Positions 35,144 to 50,700 of a DNA stretch of 64,000 bases are shown in pieces. How positions within the stretch are numbered: the stretch's first letter is position 1; every line of letters begins with the position of its first letter. The stretch lies in NCBI RefSeq assembly GCF_963678975.1, contig NC_089277.1:20429440-20493439 (forward strand), read 5' to 3'. The notes below the pieces were generated by a model, which searched no databases, had not been told where the DNA came from, and saw only the letters and a list, made by a program, of their open reading frames with translations. The DNA is from Dysidea avara. Taxonomy: Eukaryota > Porifera > Demospongiae > Dictyoceratida > Dysideidae. The position numbers and the translations under genes were made by a program.

Positions 35144-38100
35144 TTAGCTCACTTCTTCTTCTAAATCATGTCTTAAATTGACAAGTGATGTAACAGTATC
35201 AGAATCATTGCATTGAGAAGCAAGAAACAAAGGATTATGCTTTGCCTGTAGTGACAATTCGCAATAACTCATTAGCTTTAAAAAGAAAACACATACTACT
35301 CACAGAAGTATGGGCATTAATATCTGCTCCTGATTTGAGAAGTAACTCCACTACTTCAACATGGCTATTTTGAGCAGCAATGTGCAAGGCAGAGAACTTT
35401 TGCTAAAACAGTGGTATAGAAGGTAATACATGTAATGTGCAGATTATTGTACTGCACTTCATTATACATCAGCTCACCTCTTCAACTGCACTAATGTCTG
35501 CCCCTAGTTTTATAAGTGATTCCACTACTTTAACATGACCATTTTGAGCAGCAACATGCAAAGGAGTGAACTTTACCTGAAGGATACAGTATAAAACACA
35601 CTGTATATAGATAATTTGTTATATGCTATTTGATTGTAAAATCATACTTAAAAATGAAAACTTGATGCAGCCCCATAAAAATCAGGCTGAAAGTTTTAAT
35701 TTGAAAGGTGACAACCAAGAAATGGCTGTAAAGGTGTTAATGTGAATAAATTTAGTAATGAGGCAACATTATAACTGCAAAGAAAAAAATTAAAACTTTG
35801 GTCACTCATGGCTACAGAATTTTGCTTAAATTTGAAGCCCTACCTTGTGGATAACTCTACTGTAAAAACCACTACATTCAGATAAAAGGGCTCAGAGTTA
35901 TTGTATGTGTAAAAACATTTTCATTATTCCTACTAATAACAAACCGGTGTGTCTTGAAAAGGGCTGGGTAGCCATACAGTACATTAAAACTCAAACAGTA
36001 TGTTGGTGTAGTGGTCATCAGTGTTACCTTTAAAGTATAGAATTCTGATTAGCTGAATGTGATTCTTTATATTTCAATAGGTCCTTATATTATTTACATA
36101 ATAGGTAATTGCACTCAAACATATGGGAATGTGGTAGAACAGATCTTTCATACACTGTTTCATCACTTGTTCCATCACATGTATGGGGGAAGCAATAGCA
36201 AATTTTAGAAATAATAGATAAATATTATAACTTCAAGCATTTTACTAGACTGATTTTGGCTGATGTAGCCACTATACTCTAATAGAGGAGTCAGACTTCT
36301 ATAATATATAGTACAGTACATAGTAGAGGAATCAGATTCTGTATAATAGAATAACCATACAGTGGTAGATCAGACCTATATAGCATAGCCAATGAAACAC
36401 TAAATACAGCAACCGACTGAAAGAATAAATGACAAGTTAAAGTTAAATGTAACAACTACATGTAACATGTGCAACCATATATACATGATACAATCTCAGC
36501 CTCTGTAAAAGTTGAAAACCTACAAATCATAATTACAGCCCATACATTTATTATGCAATTTAAAATTTATTGCAAGGTTAAAAGAAAGTTTGCATGCCTT
36601 CTTTATCGGGTGTATATAAAGCATTAATTCATTCTCGGTAAGCATGGAATTTTCTTTGAGCTGTTCTTATGTAAGCATAACTGCATACACAAACACTTTC
36701 TTAAAACACTAACAGAACCTGGACATATATGTGACCGGATTTGACAAAACCAGGCTTCCACACACATCCAGATTTGTGACTTTGAAGAACCATAACTCAA
36801 TTTGGGAGTAAGCTATCACTTTCAAATTTTGAACAGTTATTGTACCATGCAGTAAAAGAATGTTGTGAAAATTGTAGGTCGATAGCATATTTGGTGGCCA
36901 AGCTACAACTGGTTAAAGTTGAAGAATTGGATGTGTGTGGAAGCCTGGTTTTGTCAAATCCGGTCACATATGAGCTTACACTCAATCAACTGTCCACTAT
37001 GGGGGAATTATATATAGCTTTGGATAAGGTGAGTATCTACCTTACAAGTTCAGTAATGTCCAGTAATTTCCTAAACTCACTTACTGTTTCATACTACTAA
37101 TAATAAACACAAGCTAATTACCTCCTCAAATGCATTAACATTTGCTCCTGATTTGATAAGTGATTCCACTATATAAACATGACCATTTTGAGCAGCCAAA
37201 TGCAATGGGGTCCATTTTTTCTACACAAGCAAACAAGGAATATCATTGCATTATATTCCACCTTATATCACACACCACCTTACCCGTTCAGTAGCATTAA
37301 CATTTGCTCCTGATATGATGAGTAACTTCACTACTTTTTCATGACCATTTTGTGCAGCAATGTGCAAGGGAGTGAACTTTCGCTAGAATAGTACATGACA
37401 TTTTGTCATACTTGATTTCTGTATGCTCTAACTGCTGCTCACCTCTGTAAGAGCACTAACATCTGCTCCTAATTTGATAAGTAACTCCACTATTTTGACA
37501 TGGCCATATTGAGCAGCAATGTGCAAAGTAGTAAACCTTTGCTATAATACAAAGCAATTAAGTGATTAACTACTTTTCAGGTTCAAGTTTATTATACACA
37601 TATGCATACATGCACGCACTCATGCACATGCACGCACGCATGCACGCACGCACACACACACACACATACACACACACACACCCCTGTAGTAATACTAATA
37701 TCTGCTCCTGACTTAATAAATGACTCCACTACTTCAACATGACCATTTTGAGCAGCGATGTGCAAAGGACTCCATTTTCCCTATAAAATATAGCGTGGAC
37801 ACATGCATAGCTTGTCTTTATCAAGTTTCATGCAAGGACTTGCTCACTTCTATTACAGCATACATATCTGCTTTTGATTTGATAAGTGAATTCACAACAC
37901 TAACATGACCATTCCGAGCAGCTAAATGCAAAGGAGCCCATTTTCTCTGCAATAGTAGACAAGGTAAATATTATATAATGTGTAAAAATTAATTTAAATC
38001 CCATTACAAACACCAGTTCACCTCTTCAATAGCTTTCACATCTGCTCCTGATTTGATAAGTAAGTCCACTACTTCGATGTGACCATAATGAGCAGCAATG

Positions 38101-38667
38101 TGCAACGGAGTGCACTTTTGCTAGAATATATACAGATCATATGTGACCGGATTTGCAAAAAGGTGCCTTTTCCACACATTTTACATACCAGCAAACAAAA
38201 TCATGTAACACTTGACACCTTATACTGATTAACTTGCTCATAGTATCAAAATGTAGCCAGATACTGTAGCTACAATCACGGAAAATTTCAGGCAATTATA
38301 TGCCATGTTAAAAAAGTTAAGAAGCTTCAAAGTTCACAAAATGGGTCAAATTTTGTGTGTGAAAAAGGTATCCTTTTGCAAATCTGGTCACATAATATCA
38401 AATGATCTATTAAATTAAACTTTAATATAAATGCTACAGTGTACATAGTGCCTCACCACTGTAACAATGCTAACATCTGCTCCTGATTTGATCAGTATCT
38501 CCACTACTTCGACGTGGCCATTCTGAGCAGCCAAGTGCAAAGGAGTACATTTCATCTGAGTACAATGTTAGTACACCAGAAATGGTCACAGTTGAGCATG
38601 TATGTGTGTGTGTGTGTGTGTGTGCATGTGCGTGTGCATGTTTGTGTGTGCATGGTGTGTGCGTGTG

Positions 38668-38725
<58 letters not shown>

Positions 38726-41700
38726 AACACCATATTGGTCAGCATCTCCATGAGGTGATTCACAGGCAATGGCGTTTAGCCAGCTAAGCTTACGATGATT
38801 ACAAGGTTGGGTTACAGCGTGCCAAGCCCAGGATGCTACCTGATGGTATCACTTTGTACACACTAACCTGGTTCCTTTGTGGAAGTTTTGCAAACTTCCC
38901 AGTGGATACTGAAGTCTTCACTTAGCACAGGCACAGCTTGATGGATAATTCCAGGGCACACGCTGCTGCTGGAGTTCAATGGGTTCTCTGGTTTCCATCC
39001 AGCTGCACCATGACCATTTCCAGTAAATCAGGTGTGTACTGGTGGAATGAATGTCCACTTTTGCTGCTGTCTATCCCTTCCAATTAGGAAGACCCAGAGG
39101 GGGTAGCAGAGAAGGAAGGTGTGTGTATGTGTGCATAGCCAGGTAACTAGAGCATCAGCCTGATAATCTAAGGTACCAGGATCAGAGCCCAGTTATACCG
39201 AATCGGCGTAATTGTTTTCTTACTTTACTTACATTACTCCAGTGTATGCAGCTGTATGGTGGCCTGGTGTCAACTGGGGAAGCAGCCTACCCAGCTGTAA
39301 CATTAATAGGTAACCTGGTATTTACTGGGGAGCAAATGCCCAACTGTCCTTTCCTCGCTTAGGAGTGTTGGGGTCATTGTAGAAATTCAGGTTCCACGAT
39401 CTCTCCTGGACAGTCCTATTGTGAGTTACTAGTTTTTCCCCTGGATGATCTGTACAAGTCTCCAATGCCTGAGTGATGCAGATTCATCCCAGTGCTGATT
39501 CAGTTGGTGGCAATAGCTGTGCTTTGCATGGTTACTGGAGGCTTTTGCTTTGCATACGTACATGCGTGCAAATGTGTGTGATGAATTCATTGAGTTGCAA
39601 ACTGCTTTACCTCTGTAAAAGCACTAATATCTGCTTCTGACTTGATGAGTGATTCCAACACTTCAATTTGGCCATTTTGAGCAGCAATATGTAATGGAGT
39701 CCATTTTCTCTGCAAAATTATGTTATGCAGTAACCAAGTATTCATTACATAGAAGTTTGCTGCACATTCACACACAGCCTCACCTCTTCAACAGCATTAA
39801 TATCTGCACCTGATTTGATAAGAGATTCCACTACTTCAACATGACCATTTTGTGTAGCCAAGTGCAAAGGAGTACATTTTCTCTGCAGTAGTGAGCAAAA
39901 CATATCAAAGTTATTATTATTAACTGTTGCACATGTAAACAACCTCACCTCTTGAAGAACTTTCACATCTGCTCCTGATTCTATAAGGGACTTCACTACA
40001 ATTGCATGACCATTTCGAGCAGCCAAGTGCAAAGGAGTCCATTTTTTCTACAAGATACCATTATGTGTGGTAGTATTTAGATGTATGGAACATATGATTT
40101 CTTATTTATTTATTGATACTGAGCAGTCAGCTGCTAGTATATATGCTCAGGAAAAAAAATCACACACACATATTGACCATTGAAGTGAAGCCATCAGATT
40201 TATCAAACGGTCTTTGTAACAACTAGTGTAATCATTCAAGATGTATTTAGTGGCACGACGTTGGATTCTTTCAAGGTTTAAAATGTCTTTCATTGAGTGA
40301 GGATGCCAAATTTGTGTACAGTAGAGTAACTGTGAATCTGTGATCTTACCAATGATACATACAGTCTAACCAATGTGGAAGGAAAATGGGTGGGGGAAAA
40401 AGTACGGCGAATTAGTCCAAGTATTTTGTATTAATTTAGATTTTGTATTTTAGTCCAAAAGTGTGATAGTAAGAGTGACTGACTGCAGACACACCATTCC
40501 CTGATTTAATTAAGAATACATAAATTCATAATTGAACCATAGCTGACACCATTTTGTTAATATTACTAATATGTAGCTTGTTACACTGCTCCTCTAAAAA
40601 TACTGTGACTTCTATATTACAGTATCTTGATCTTGACTGCTCTATTAGAGTACATCGAATTACAGCTACAGATAATTTTAGGGGGCTAAGCCCCCCTTAC
40701 TTTTTTTCACAGGGGCTGCAGCCCCCCTTGCCCCCTTCTCCGCTACTCCTGAATAGGACTGGGTAGTATTCAGTGTTGGGCAAGTTACTTTTTAAAAGTA
40801 ACTAGTTACATATTACATATTACTTGCAACTGAACTATTTAGTTACAGTTACATATTACCCATAAAATAAAGTAACTATAATAATATTACATATTATATT
40901 ACTTTGTGTCCACAACCTTAAGCTGTCACGTGTGAAACTACCACCTTATCACGTGACATGATTTCGTTGTTGGCCAATGTGCAAATCTTGGTTATAAGTA
41001 AGAAGCTAGTGAATAAGCTTCATTCAGTAGGCTTCATTACTTCGTTGTGGTTAGGCGTTACCCAGTGGATTACTAACGAGATTAGTAACTTTGTTACTTA
41101 TAGTAATAATATTACGTAATATTAGATTCGTTACAGTAACTATATTACTTAGGTAACGTGTTACATTTGTAAGAAAAGTAGTTATATTACCTGTTTTTAT
41201 AGCATATTTCGTTATATTACTTAGTTACCACAAAAGTAACAAGTTGATGTTGTGCTACTTCTAAAAACCAGGCGCCATGCAGCTAGCTAACTCATCTGGA
41301 ATTAACTATAGACAGTATATGCTACTATGAATTAACCAACTACTTTACAATAGGGTAGTTTTGGGTTGTGCAATAATACTAGCTAATTCTCGTATTTCGT
41401 AATTTATGAAATATTCGTAATTCGTTCAATTACGTTGCTAAGGAAGCGTTTGTTAAACAAACCACTTTTACCAACATATTACACACAGAACTATCTTCTA
41501 AACTGTTTTATAGTGTGACTAACGTGTTTTTTTTTCACAAATTCTCTCGACAAAGCCTCAAAGCTGATCTTCATTTTCGTTCGCGTACGTAAGGGATACG
41601 CACCCTTTCAACTCGAAGCAATAGGCTATTCCTGGTAGTGTACGAGGCCTGCACCGTTGTTTTTCAGTTGCTAAATGCCTGAAAACCTCAAAGGGAAGGT

Positions 41701-44700
41701 AGTCTGAGGAAAGTCATCACACCCGTATTTCAGTCCGCCGAAAAAAAACCACCTCAGAGCAAAGTTCACCCGTGCAGAAGTTTACTACAGACTTAATTTC
41801 ACTTTTACTTCTTACGTAAAAGCTGCTTTTACCGTTATTAAATGATTTTGCTCACGTGGGTGCGTACGGACAAACATAGATAGGTAGATATGTAGATATT
41901 TAGATAGGTAAATAGGTAGATAGGTACACACACACACTTTTACGATAACAATTTCAGTAAACTAGGTGCGCGCCCACGTGAGCGCGCCTGGTTTAATAAT
42001 ATTACGTAACGCGTTACATAAGTAACGCGTTACTGCCAACACTGGTAGTATTGGACTTTTAGTGCTCAATATAGCTATAATGTATATACATTAGACTCTA
42101 TTTAGGCTGTTTTGGGTGGGTAATAAATCTCATATACTCCACCTTGTTTTCTAATATACTCCACGCCTTTAAGCACAATATGACATATGCTCAAAATCGG
42201 ATTTGTCCGATCACTATGCAATATTCACGTGCAGTGATTTAACGAGCGCGATTATTTAGTCACGTGAAGATGCATAGTTTCCATGGTGCTAGTATTATCG
42301 TAAGAAAACCAGCCGCTTTTGCCGAGCCTACAGCAGAAACAGCCGTGGGTGAGGTAAGTAATCTGAGTGTAATGTGAAATAGAGTCTAAAGCAGTTATAT
42401 AACTTTGGGCTTGTACATACCAGGCACTTGTCTTCCATAGCATCATGTGCTTATTTGTGCAATAATCTTCTGGTCTCACAAATACATATTGGTGAAAACC
42501 GCAGTATATCAATGTCATGACCTCGTGTCATGGTATTATTGATGTTTCACTGAAGTCTAGACAATGCTGGTATTGTTTCATTGGAATACCACAGTATTAC
42601 TATAATACCGATATACTCTCCAGCTCTACTACCAAGAGTTCATAATATATACTAAGGAGAGTATCCCACTCTCATATACCCCTGTAGAAAGGCGTATCGT
42701 GAAGTTATTATTATTATTATTGTTAATTAGCAAAGCCCACTAGGGGCAACACGCTAATGAGCATTACAATCACACATTATATTATATTACTTACAGCATT
42801 CTTAAATGTTTCAAGATCTATCGTGTCGATGTTAGGAATTTGAAGGGAGTTCCATTGAATAATTGTTCGAGGGAGGAAGGAGTATTTGTACACATCAACT
42901 CTTGTTTGCAATTGAGTTAGCTTGAGAAGATGTTGAGCACGGGTGGAGGACACTGGAGTTGGTGACGGTAAGCAATGATCAGGTATTGCTAGTAAGTTCC
43001 TGACAATCTTGAATAGGAAGGTGAGTCTAGCAATTGTTCTTCTGTTTTGAAGTGTAGGCCATTCAAGACTGGTTAAGTTATGACGTAACGACAAGATGTC
43101 GTGGTTAGTGACGTACAGGAAGCCGTAAAAAGTGCAAGAATCGTTAGCACCGTTCACACTTGCGACGCTCAGGATACAAGGGAGTGTCACTCAGGCTCTT
43201 GCTGTAGGTCGATCTGCGACCGCGGTCAAACTCTAAGTCAACGGTCAAGGCCACTAAATAGCTCTTACAGTGGGTCAAGGGTCAAGACGATACGGAAGGT
43301 TCGAAACCCACAATCGAAAACTATACGTAGCTATTATCAAGTTTACGGGATTATACGTAACTCACAAGAAATAAGGATCTCTAAGAAGATGTTTTAAAGC
43401 TCCAACAGGCATTTCGCCGTAATTATAATGATCTTTCTCTCCCAGCCGCTGGTAGCACGCACTAAGAAAATATTATACTAGGTTACAAGCGCAGGTGCGT
43501 ATAGGAAAATCGAGAAATAAGTGCAGGTCAAAAGTTTGACAAGAAACGCTCAAGTCACAGGACAAAGACGATAAACGCTGCAAGTCAAGGGTCAAGGTGA
43601 AATTTTCCCCGGTCAAGACTTTGACCGCGGTCGCAGATCTACCTACAGCGTGAGCCGACGTGACACCCCTTTGGGGATAGCTGTATTCGCGAATGGCCTA
43701 GTAAGAAACGCCTACGAAGCGGTCTTAACCCATGAAGGAACGATTGTAGTTGGGTGAGAAACGCTTAGAGCTGGAGTTAATTTGGTTGCTAGCGACGTTG
43801 GTAGGCACGCGTTCAATCGCTACCATGTTCAACTAATGACATCATTAATTATACACAAAAAACGGGCGAACTCAGAAGTGTTACATCATAACTTCACGAT
43901 ACGCCTTTCTACAGGGGTATATGAGAGTAGGATACTCTCCTTAGTATATACATTATGAACTCTTGCTACTACTCATTGAGCAGACAAATGTAAGAAAGCA
44001 TAAAATATTTTAATGCCACTTGGGACAATCATAACTGCACTTAACATCATAGTGTAAGCATAAATTTCTGCTTTATTCATAAAGCTATCATATAATAGTG
44101 CTGTTTTTAAGCTAAGACTACTTGAGCATTAAGATGATTCTTGTAACTGTGTTTTATTGGCTGTAATCCATACATATAATACAGGGAGTGGTACATGGAA
44201 ATTGTCAAGGAATGAAATTTTCAAGAATTTTGCAATTGATGACACTTTTATGACAATGTAACTACAGGTTACATGTATCACCATTGGCTGTTTCTGAACA
44301 AAAATATGAATACCTTGTTTTGTGAAGTTTATGGCTATGCAATATTTCTTCTTCTGCTGTTATTTTACATTAAACTTCACACCCACTCACCACTTGAACA
44401 GCACTAACATCAGCTCCTGATTTGATAAGTGACTCAACAACTTCAACATGACCGTTTCGAGCAGCCAAGTGCAAAGGAGTACATTTTTTCTAAAATATGT
44501 ACATGGCACATATTAAGACAAATCTTACCATATTTGACTTCATTGCACACGCAATATATTTTACCTCTTGAACAGCGCTAACATCAGCCCCTGATTTGAT
44601 AAGTGACTCCGCTACTTCAACATGGCCATTTTGAGCAGCAATGTGCAAAGGAGTGCATTTTTTCTATATTTAATGCAGAGGACACAAAATGGTTGTAATT

Positions 44701-47700
44701 AGTTTACCCTAAAAACATGTTAACTATCTGTCTTGTATATAATCACTGGCATAGCTACCAACAGCTTATCCAATGTGTGCATTATACAAAAGTCTGATCA
44801 GGTTTTAAACATAATGTTATGTTACAGGAAATTTTATAAAAATCATACTACTCAGTAAGGAAAGGGGCAACATTGTTGTCATGAAAAACTCCTTATTTTC
44901 AAGCCAAACTAAATTGCTTTTAATGATGCTCAATTTCATGAGCATAATAACCTCATCATGCCTATGCACACATAATGGTTGTGTTTACAACAGAAAAGTA
45001 AAAAAGGAAAGGCCAATAATTTCCATATACATTAGTAGATACACACTTTGTGAATATGTGCATGTTCTGTTACAATTACAAACTAACTTCTTCCACACCC
45101 CTAACTTCTACTCCATATTTGATAAGTACATCTACCACAGTAGCATGACCACTTTGGGCAGCAAGGTGCAGAAGATTCCACCTTTCCTAAAGTGGAACAT
45201 TATAAATGTATGCTTTGCTTGATCATTTCACTTTACACATAAACTACTATTGACTCTTTACATAAAATTATGATTTACTTCAGTAAGGACTCTAACATCT
45301 GCTCCAGAAGAAATAAGAGACTCCACCGCATCAGCATCACTATTCTGAACAGCAAAGTGTAGACGGGTTTCTTTACTTGGGAACTATGTATATACATTAA
45401 ACACATACATAATTATGTGCAGATACTGCATATCCTCTGTGTATTATACTGTATGAATTACTGTCCAGTGGTTGTTTGATATGTTCAACTAAGTACACAA
45501 TTGAGTTGGTCTTGGTTTTTTACCACCTATCCATGATCCTATACATGCAATATGGAAGCACTACAACATCCAATCAGGCATCCACCACAAAATTGGGCAT
45601 CCACTACAAAATTGGGTATAGGTGGTTTTCATGTGCACAACTTTTCAAATTTCTCAGCTATAGTCATGGAGAAGTTTTTTTATAAATGTAATCAGCTGGA
45701 TGCTTTGAACTGAGTTACTTTACTAACACATACATATACTATCACAAAATTGATGAAGATTACAGTAGTTACCTACCAGCCAGTGCATAGAAACTGCATA
45801 GAGATAGTTATGTATCTAGGCTCAAACGAATAGCCGATTATTCGTATTAATATTCGTTGGCATAGTATCCGAATAATAAAATTAACACCCGAATATTCGC
45901 ACATGATCGTTATACAATGGCACGTGATTAGCTGTAAGCAATTAAGGAAGCGGAGACGATGCCATTGAATGGAAAGAATGGTGTTGAAGAAGCGAACAGT
46001 AGAAATAGCATTAGGCAGCCACTAATTGGTGAAGATGTACTAATGCTGTGGCAGATTGCCGTAAGCACAAGACTTCATATGGATTCATGGTTTACTCCAG
46101 ATACTTCTACTTTGTTATAAACACTTTCCGTCACAATATCGCTGCGGTAATCCTTTCAGAAAGGGCACTATGCAAGGCCGAAGGAGACGGTCCGGTTGGT
46201 CAGGCCTGAGCCGGACCAATAATCTGGAGTTGAACCAACTAGCTGACCAGCTCGAACTACATTACTCTCATGCAATCTTTGGACGATCACATCTACATGT
46301 AGCTACGTACATTTCACAGATGTTATTGAAAATGCATGACACGAGTAGTTACCTAGTTTCTCAGCCTAACTAAAGCACAGAACTACACGTATAGTACCTC
46401 CAATTACCTTACAGTACAGCATTGCATTCGTATCGTTTTGTACATAAATGATTGTGGGTTCTACGTACAGTATCACGTGTTGCGATAGTTGGCATTTATC
46501 ACGTGTAAGGCAGGTGCCTTCTTTGATTCTAAACCAGCACACTTATATCACAATTCAATCTTCATAAAATAATCATTAGCATTCCTTGGCTTGTCTCTCT
46601 TGGCTTCCTTTACTGGGCGAAGGGCTGGCAGTGACAAACCAGATGACTCATTCCTCGGCAAGAAGCTGCACACTCATACATTACATGGTGGCCATCTGGA
46701 TGAGATGTTGAGTAGAAATCACTCCTCTTCAACTACCCACTCGTCCTGTCAAGATACCGAGCAAACTCTCACTCTCACCCACATCGCGCCATTTTCGAAT
46801 GCTGATTGGTCTCGTGACTGTCCACCAGTATATTTTGTGATGATCCGTTCACTTCATACAAACCAGTATAATAGTATACAGCTGTGTAGCATTTTATTGT
46901 AGCTGTGTGAATTCACTGTATAGTAATTATATCCTAGCTAAAGGGGGCCATGCTGCATGGGTTCCCTGTGAAATTTGGGGGGAAAGTTGCAATTTGCTAG
47001 CTAGTTTACTTTAAAATTTAGCATCAATTTTAAATTTTAAGGCATTTTCAAACCTTTAAATTGCAAAAATTCTGCAGCTCCTGGGGGTTGCACCCCAGAC
47101 CCCCCTTGAACTTCTAATTGCTAGCTATAACTAAATGAACCATACAGCAAGTTTCATGCTGTGTCCCCTGTATGTCAGGTCTGCAATAGTATAGAAAGTC
47201 TGAAGAACAACAGATAGACCTGAGCATATTTATATAGCTAGCTAGCAGTGAAATATCACTAAAATTGCATATCTGAGTGTCTAATTTTCAAAAATTTCCT
47301 GTGGGGGCATGCCCCCAGACCCCCTAGAATGCTCGTGCTTCGCACTTCGCAGAGTGTGCTTCGCACACTGTGCAACAGCTCCTCTCTCATTGGCATGTAT
47401 ACAGTAGCAATTTCAACATTATAGTCAATGGCCTGACCAACTCAATTTTCCCTCCTCCGGCCCTGCTATGCTACCCTTTTCTTCTCAGTAAGTTATTCAT
47501 ACGAAGCCACAAACTTGTTTGTGGTTCTTTATAGGTTTCTTATTAGTGGCCACCTTAATTACTGGATTGCATTCATAGCAATGAAACCTTACACCGAATA
47601 TTCGAGTATTCGGACAATAGTTGAGTAAATATTCGAATACAGTAAGCTACTATTCGTTTGAGCCTTAGAACTTAAGGTGACTTACTTTAACGATACACTA

Positions 47701-50700
47701 AATTTACCAAATTTGTATATTGGCGAATTATGCACTTGCCAATTTCATGCTCCACCACCCCCCCCCCACCCCCAGGCGTCCCCACACCCCAGGTGAGGAT
47801 TTGACATTGCTTCTTGTCCCCGCCCCTGGGGCAATTGACAGTTGTCCAAATCACTGACCGATTTTCGGTAGTTGCATTTCTAAACAATAAAATTGCACTT
47901 GCTATAATTTTATTAGCTACAGGGCAGGTTTATTACTAGTCGCATGCATGAAATATGCGCTTAGCCATCCTTGAGGTGTTGTCAAATCCCCTACTATGGG
48001 GGTGGGACATGAAATTGACAAGTGCATTAGCGCATACAAAATTTAGTAATTTTATGAATTTGTGAATTGGTGCAATTAACTAACCACACATTTTGCAGGT
48101 TTAGTGCGTACTAAATTTAGCAAAAAAAACCAAAGTTGCTAAAATTGCTAAATTTAGTATATAGCTAAATTTAGTCACCCTAAAGTATATGGACTCAGTT
48201 GATCCTGATTAAATGCTACTATATTATTGATAATATGCTTATTCCACAAGGTAAATACATAGCTATAAATCCTCCAAGTAGTACAACCATGGTAATAATG
48301 GTTTTATATGCAAATGGCTTCCTGCACTTGCTTGTCACACAACTACAAGTTTTCTTCTTTGCTACATACACACCACAATATACACATCTTTCACAATGTG
48401 ATAATTGGTAACATGTAGTGTTTACATGTCACCACACCAATGTCAATGTAACCAAAAATGCTAATCTGCAAATTTAGGAAGTAATTATAATAATATTATA
48501 AACTTGAACATAGGAAACTCACATCATTTCTTGCATCAAGCACAACTGTTGAAGAGATTTTCAAGTACACAAAACTTTTTTTGATAAACTCAGTAATGTT
48601 TCTAGTAGCTGTTTCTGCCATGTATGAAACAGCTGTCTTAGGAATGATAAATTCCAGCAGTAAAGAAGACACAGCTGCTTTGCAAAATGGAGGAATCACA
48701 AAAGGCTTAACTCCACAGTATCGGCCAACAAACTGTTTGAGTTCATCGTATTCCTTTTTGGTAATACGATAGAATATTTTATTGCTTACAATTGCTACCA
48801 TTTTATCATAACCCTTAGGAACCTTTTGCTTTTCAGACATACAGTAGTTGTAAATTTCTTGCAATTTCATTTGACTGTTTAGTTTTTGCTCATATTGTGT
48901 TAGCATTTGCTCACAGCGATCAGCAGATTCCAGTGATTGTATTAGAATTTTGAGCAAAGAAAAATCATCCCATCGCCAACATCCACGTAGATTTTTAATG
49001 AACATTATTCTAATACATTTGCAGGCTTCTATTTCTTTGAGTTGATCTTCATTAAATAAGAGCACACTTGAATCATCCTTGATAGTCAGATAAGAGCATA
49101 CGTTCTTTATGACCTCTAGATTCTCATGTTCGTTCAGCTTTAATTCTCTAATGATATTTGATATAAGAATTCCAAATTCACCACTTGCTTGATGTGGTGT
49201 GGTGATCACTGCTGATGCTGGAGAAGTATTGTACTTGCTTTTCGATTTATCAGCATTTACCTTGTAATTGTCTGTGAATAAATGCATAAATACATACAGA
49301 ATATTGTACACATGAATGTAAAAACCGGCTACATATTCATAGATGGATCTAGGAGACACTGTTGGGGGGAGGGCATGGGAACGGGGCAAAAAACTGTATG
49401 GTGAAGCATTGTTTATTTTACTAGGAAGAGAAAATATAACTATCAGGAATTGTGGTAATTATTCTTATTGGGCTTTCATGCATACACATTATTTCTTGTA
49501 ATTGCATTTTTGGTGTAAGCCACTAGGGAATTGTGGTTAATTGTACATAGGTCTTACTTTTTGTATGGTATTCAATTGCCGTAGTTGTCTTGTAATTTTG
49601 TGTTTCATTATAGTCTTTGCCATTAGCTGCTATCTAAGTGGGTTACTACATATTGACATGACGACCCAAGTGGCTGCTCCAATTCCTGCTGCTATTGATG
49701 AACTTTACAGCCAAGTTGAGGACCGGCAATCCTATACTGAATGCTTGCAACAATATTTCATGGCTGCTAGTATTACAGATAAAGCTAAAAAGCAAGCTAT
49801 ATTGCTAAATGCATGTGGTGCATGCGCTTACAGACTAATTTGCTCTCTATCAGCTCCTAATAATCCAAAAGACACCTCTCTGTCTGATTTGATCAAACTA
49901 ATGTCTGAACACTATCAGCCAAAACTGTCTGTTACAGTACAGTAATTCAAGTTTCATTCTCATTTTTATACTGTACATGGAGCATCAGTGGCAACTATGT
50001 AGCTGGACTTCTTTCTTCCCTTTCAGGTGGTCAAGAATTCACCAAACTAGAATTGGCACATGCTTATTGCTATATTTTTTCACATAACTTTGGTTGGCAT
50101 GGCTTGATGAATGAAGAACACTTACATTCTAAAAGCCTATTTGGATGTCTTCTGAGTATTTTGTTTAAATTAGACTTTCTAGTTTGAATCTGAGAGCACT
50201 TTTTGACAGTTATTGAACTAAGTGTACAGTTCAAAAAGCATGTGTTAACTTAAAAATATCTTTCTGAGATAGAATCTGCTTGATCACTTGGTGCATTTAA
50301 TGAGCTAGTGTGGAATAATTCAATTAGAATAGTGACTGTTCTATTAGAGTAGTGACTGCTCTATTAGAACACAGTATCTTGATCGTGGCACAAAATGTAA
50401 ACTTATTTGCCAGAATTTCTTCATATAGCATTCAGTTTATACATGCATTTATAACTTTGTCTTCTATTTACTCATTGGCTGTCAGTACTTTAATATAGTG
50501 TGAACAATTCCCAGCCTGTTCACGGTAAGTGATGCAGCTATACAGAGTGAATAATAACAATATGGAAAGCAGTAATTGCTTTATGTGCTATTTTACAATT
50601 ACATGCGCTGTACCTGTTTGCAACTGAATCTTCACATTTACTGCCAATGAATTCAATCCAACAGTGGTCAGTGCAGTGACTAACTGACTCCAACTAGCAT

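Larger units (their letters stand above)
42631..43965. mobile_element. DNA element with CCAAGAGTTCATAAT ends, hosting a LINE tail and a MITE
   Basis: Left 42631-42705 and right 43893-43965 are ~75-bp inverted repeats (CAAGAGTTCATAAT, ACTAAGGAGAGTATCC, CATATACCCCTGTAGAAAGG, CGTATCGTGAAGTTAT). Between them lie a LINE 3' fragment (42703-43172) and a GGAGTGTCAC MITE (43178-43672). A nearly empty relative is seen at 17021-17060. Family unknown; target duplication not clear. Confidence 0.75.

Noticed and set aside
38470-38769. His/Thr-rich open frame
   Set aside because: It is a translation of the (TG)n microsatellite; the real coding part here is the ankyrin exon 38457-38555 in another frame.
39130-39210. 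tRNA gene
   Set aside because: A- and B-box-like stretches are present, but the acceptor stem and cloverleaf do not form; it is better explained as the head of a SINE.
46170-46902. Two open frames inside the nested element at 45.8-47.7 kb
   Set aside because: No domain, no splice support, and they lie within inverted-repeat element sequence.
49541-49658. Hydrophobic N-terminal extension of the gag-like stretch
   Set aside because: Composition differs from gag and no known gag starts with such a segment; it is probably chance open sequence upstream of the fossil.
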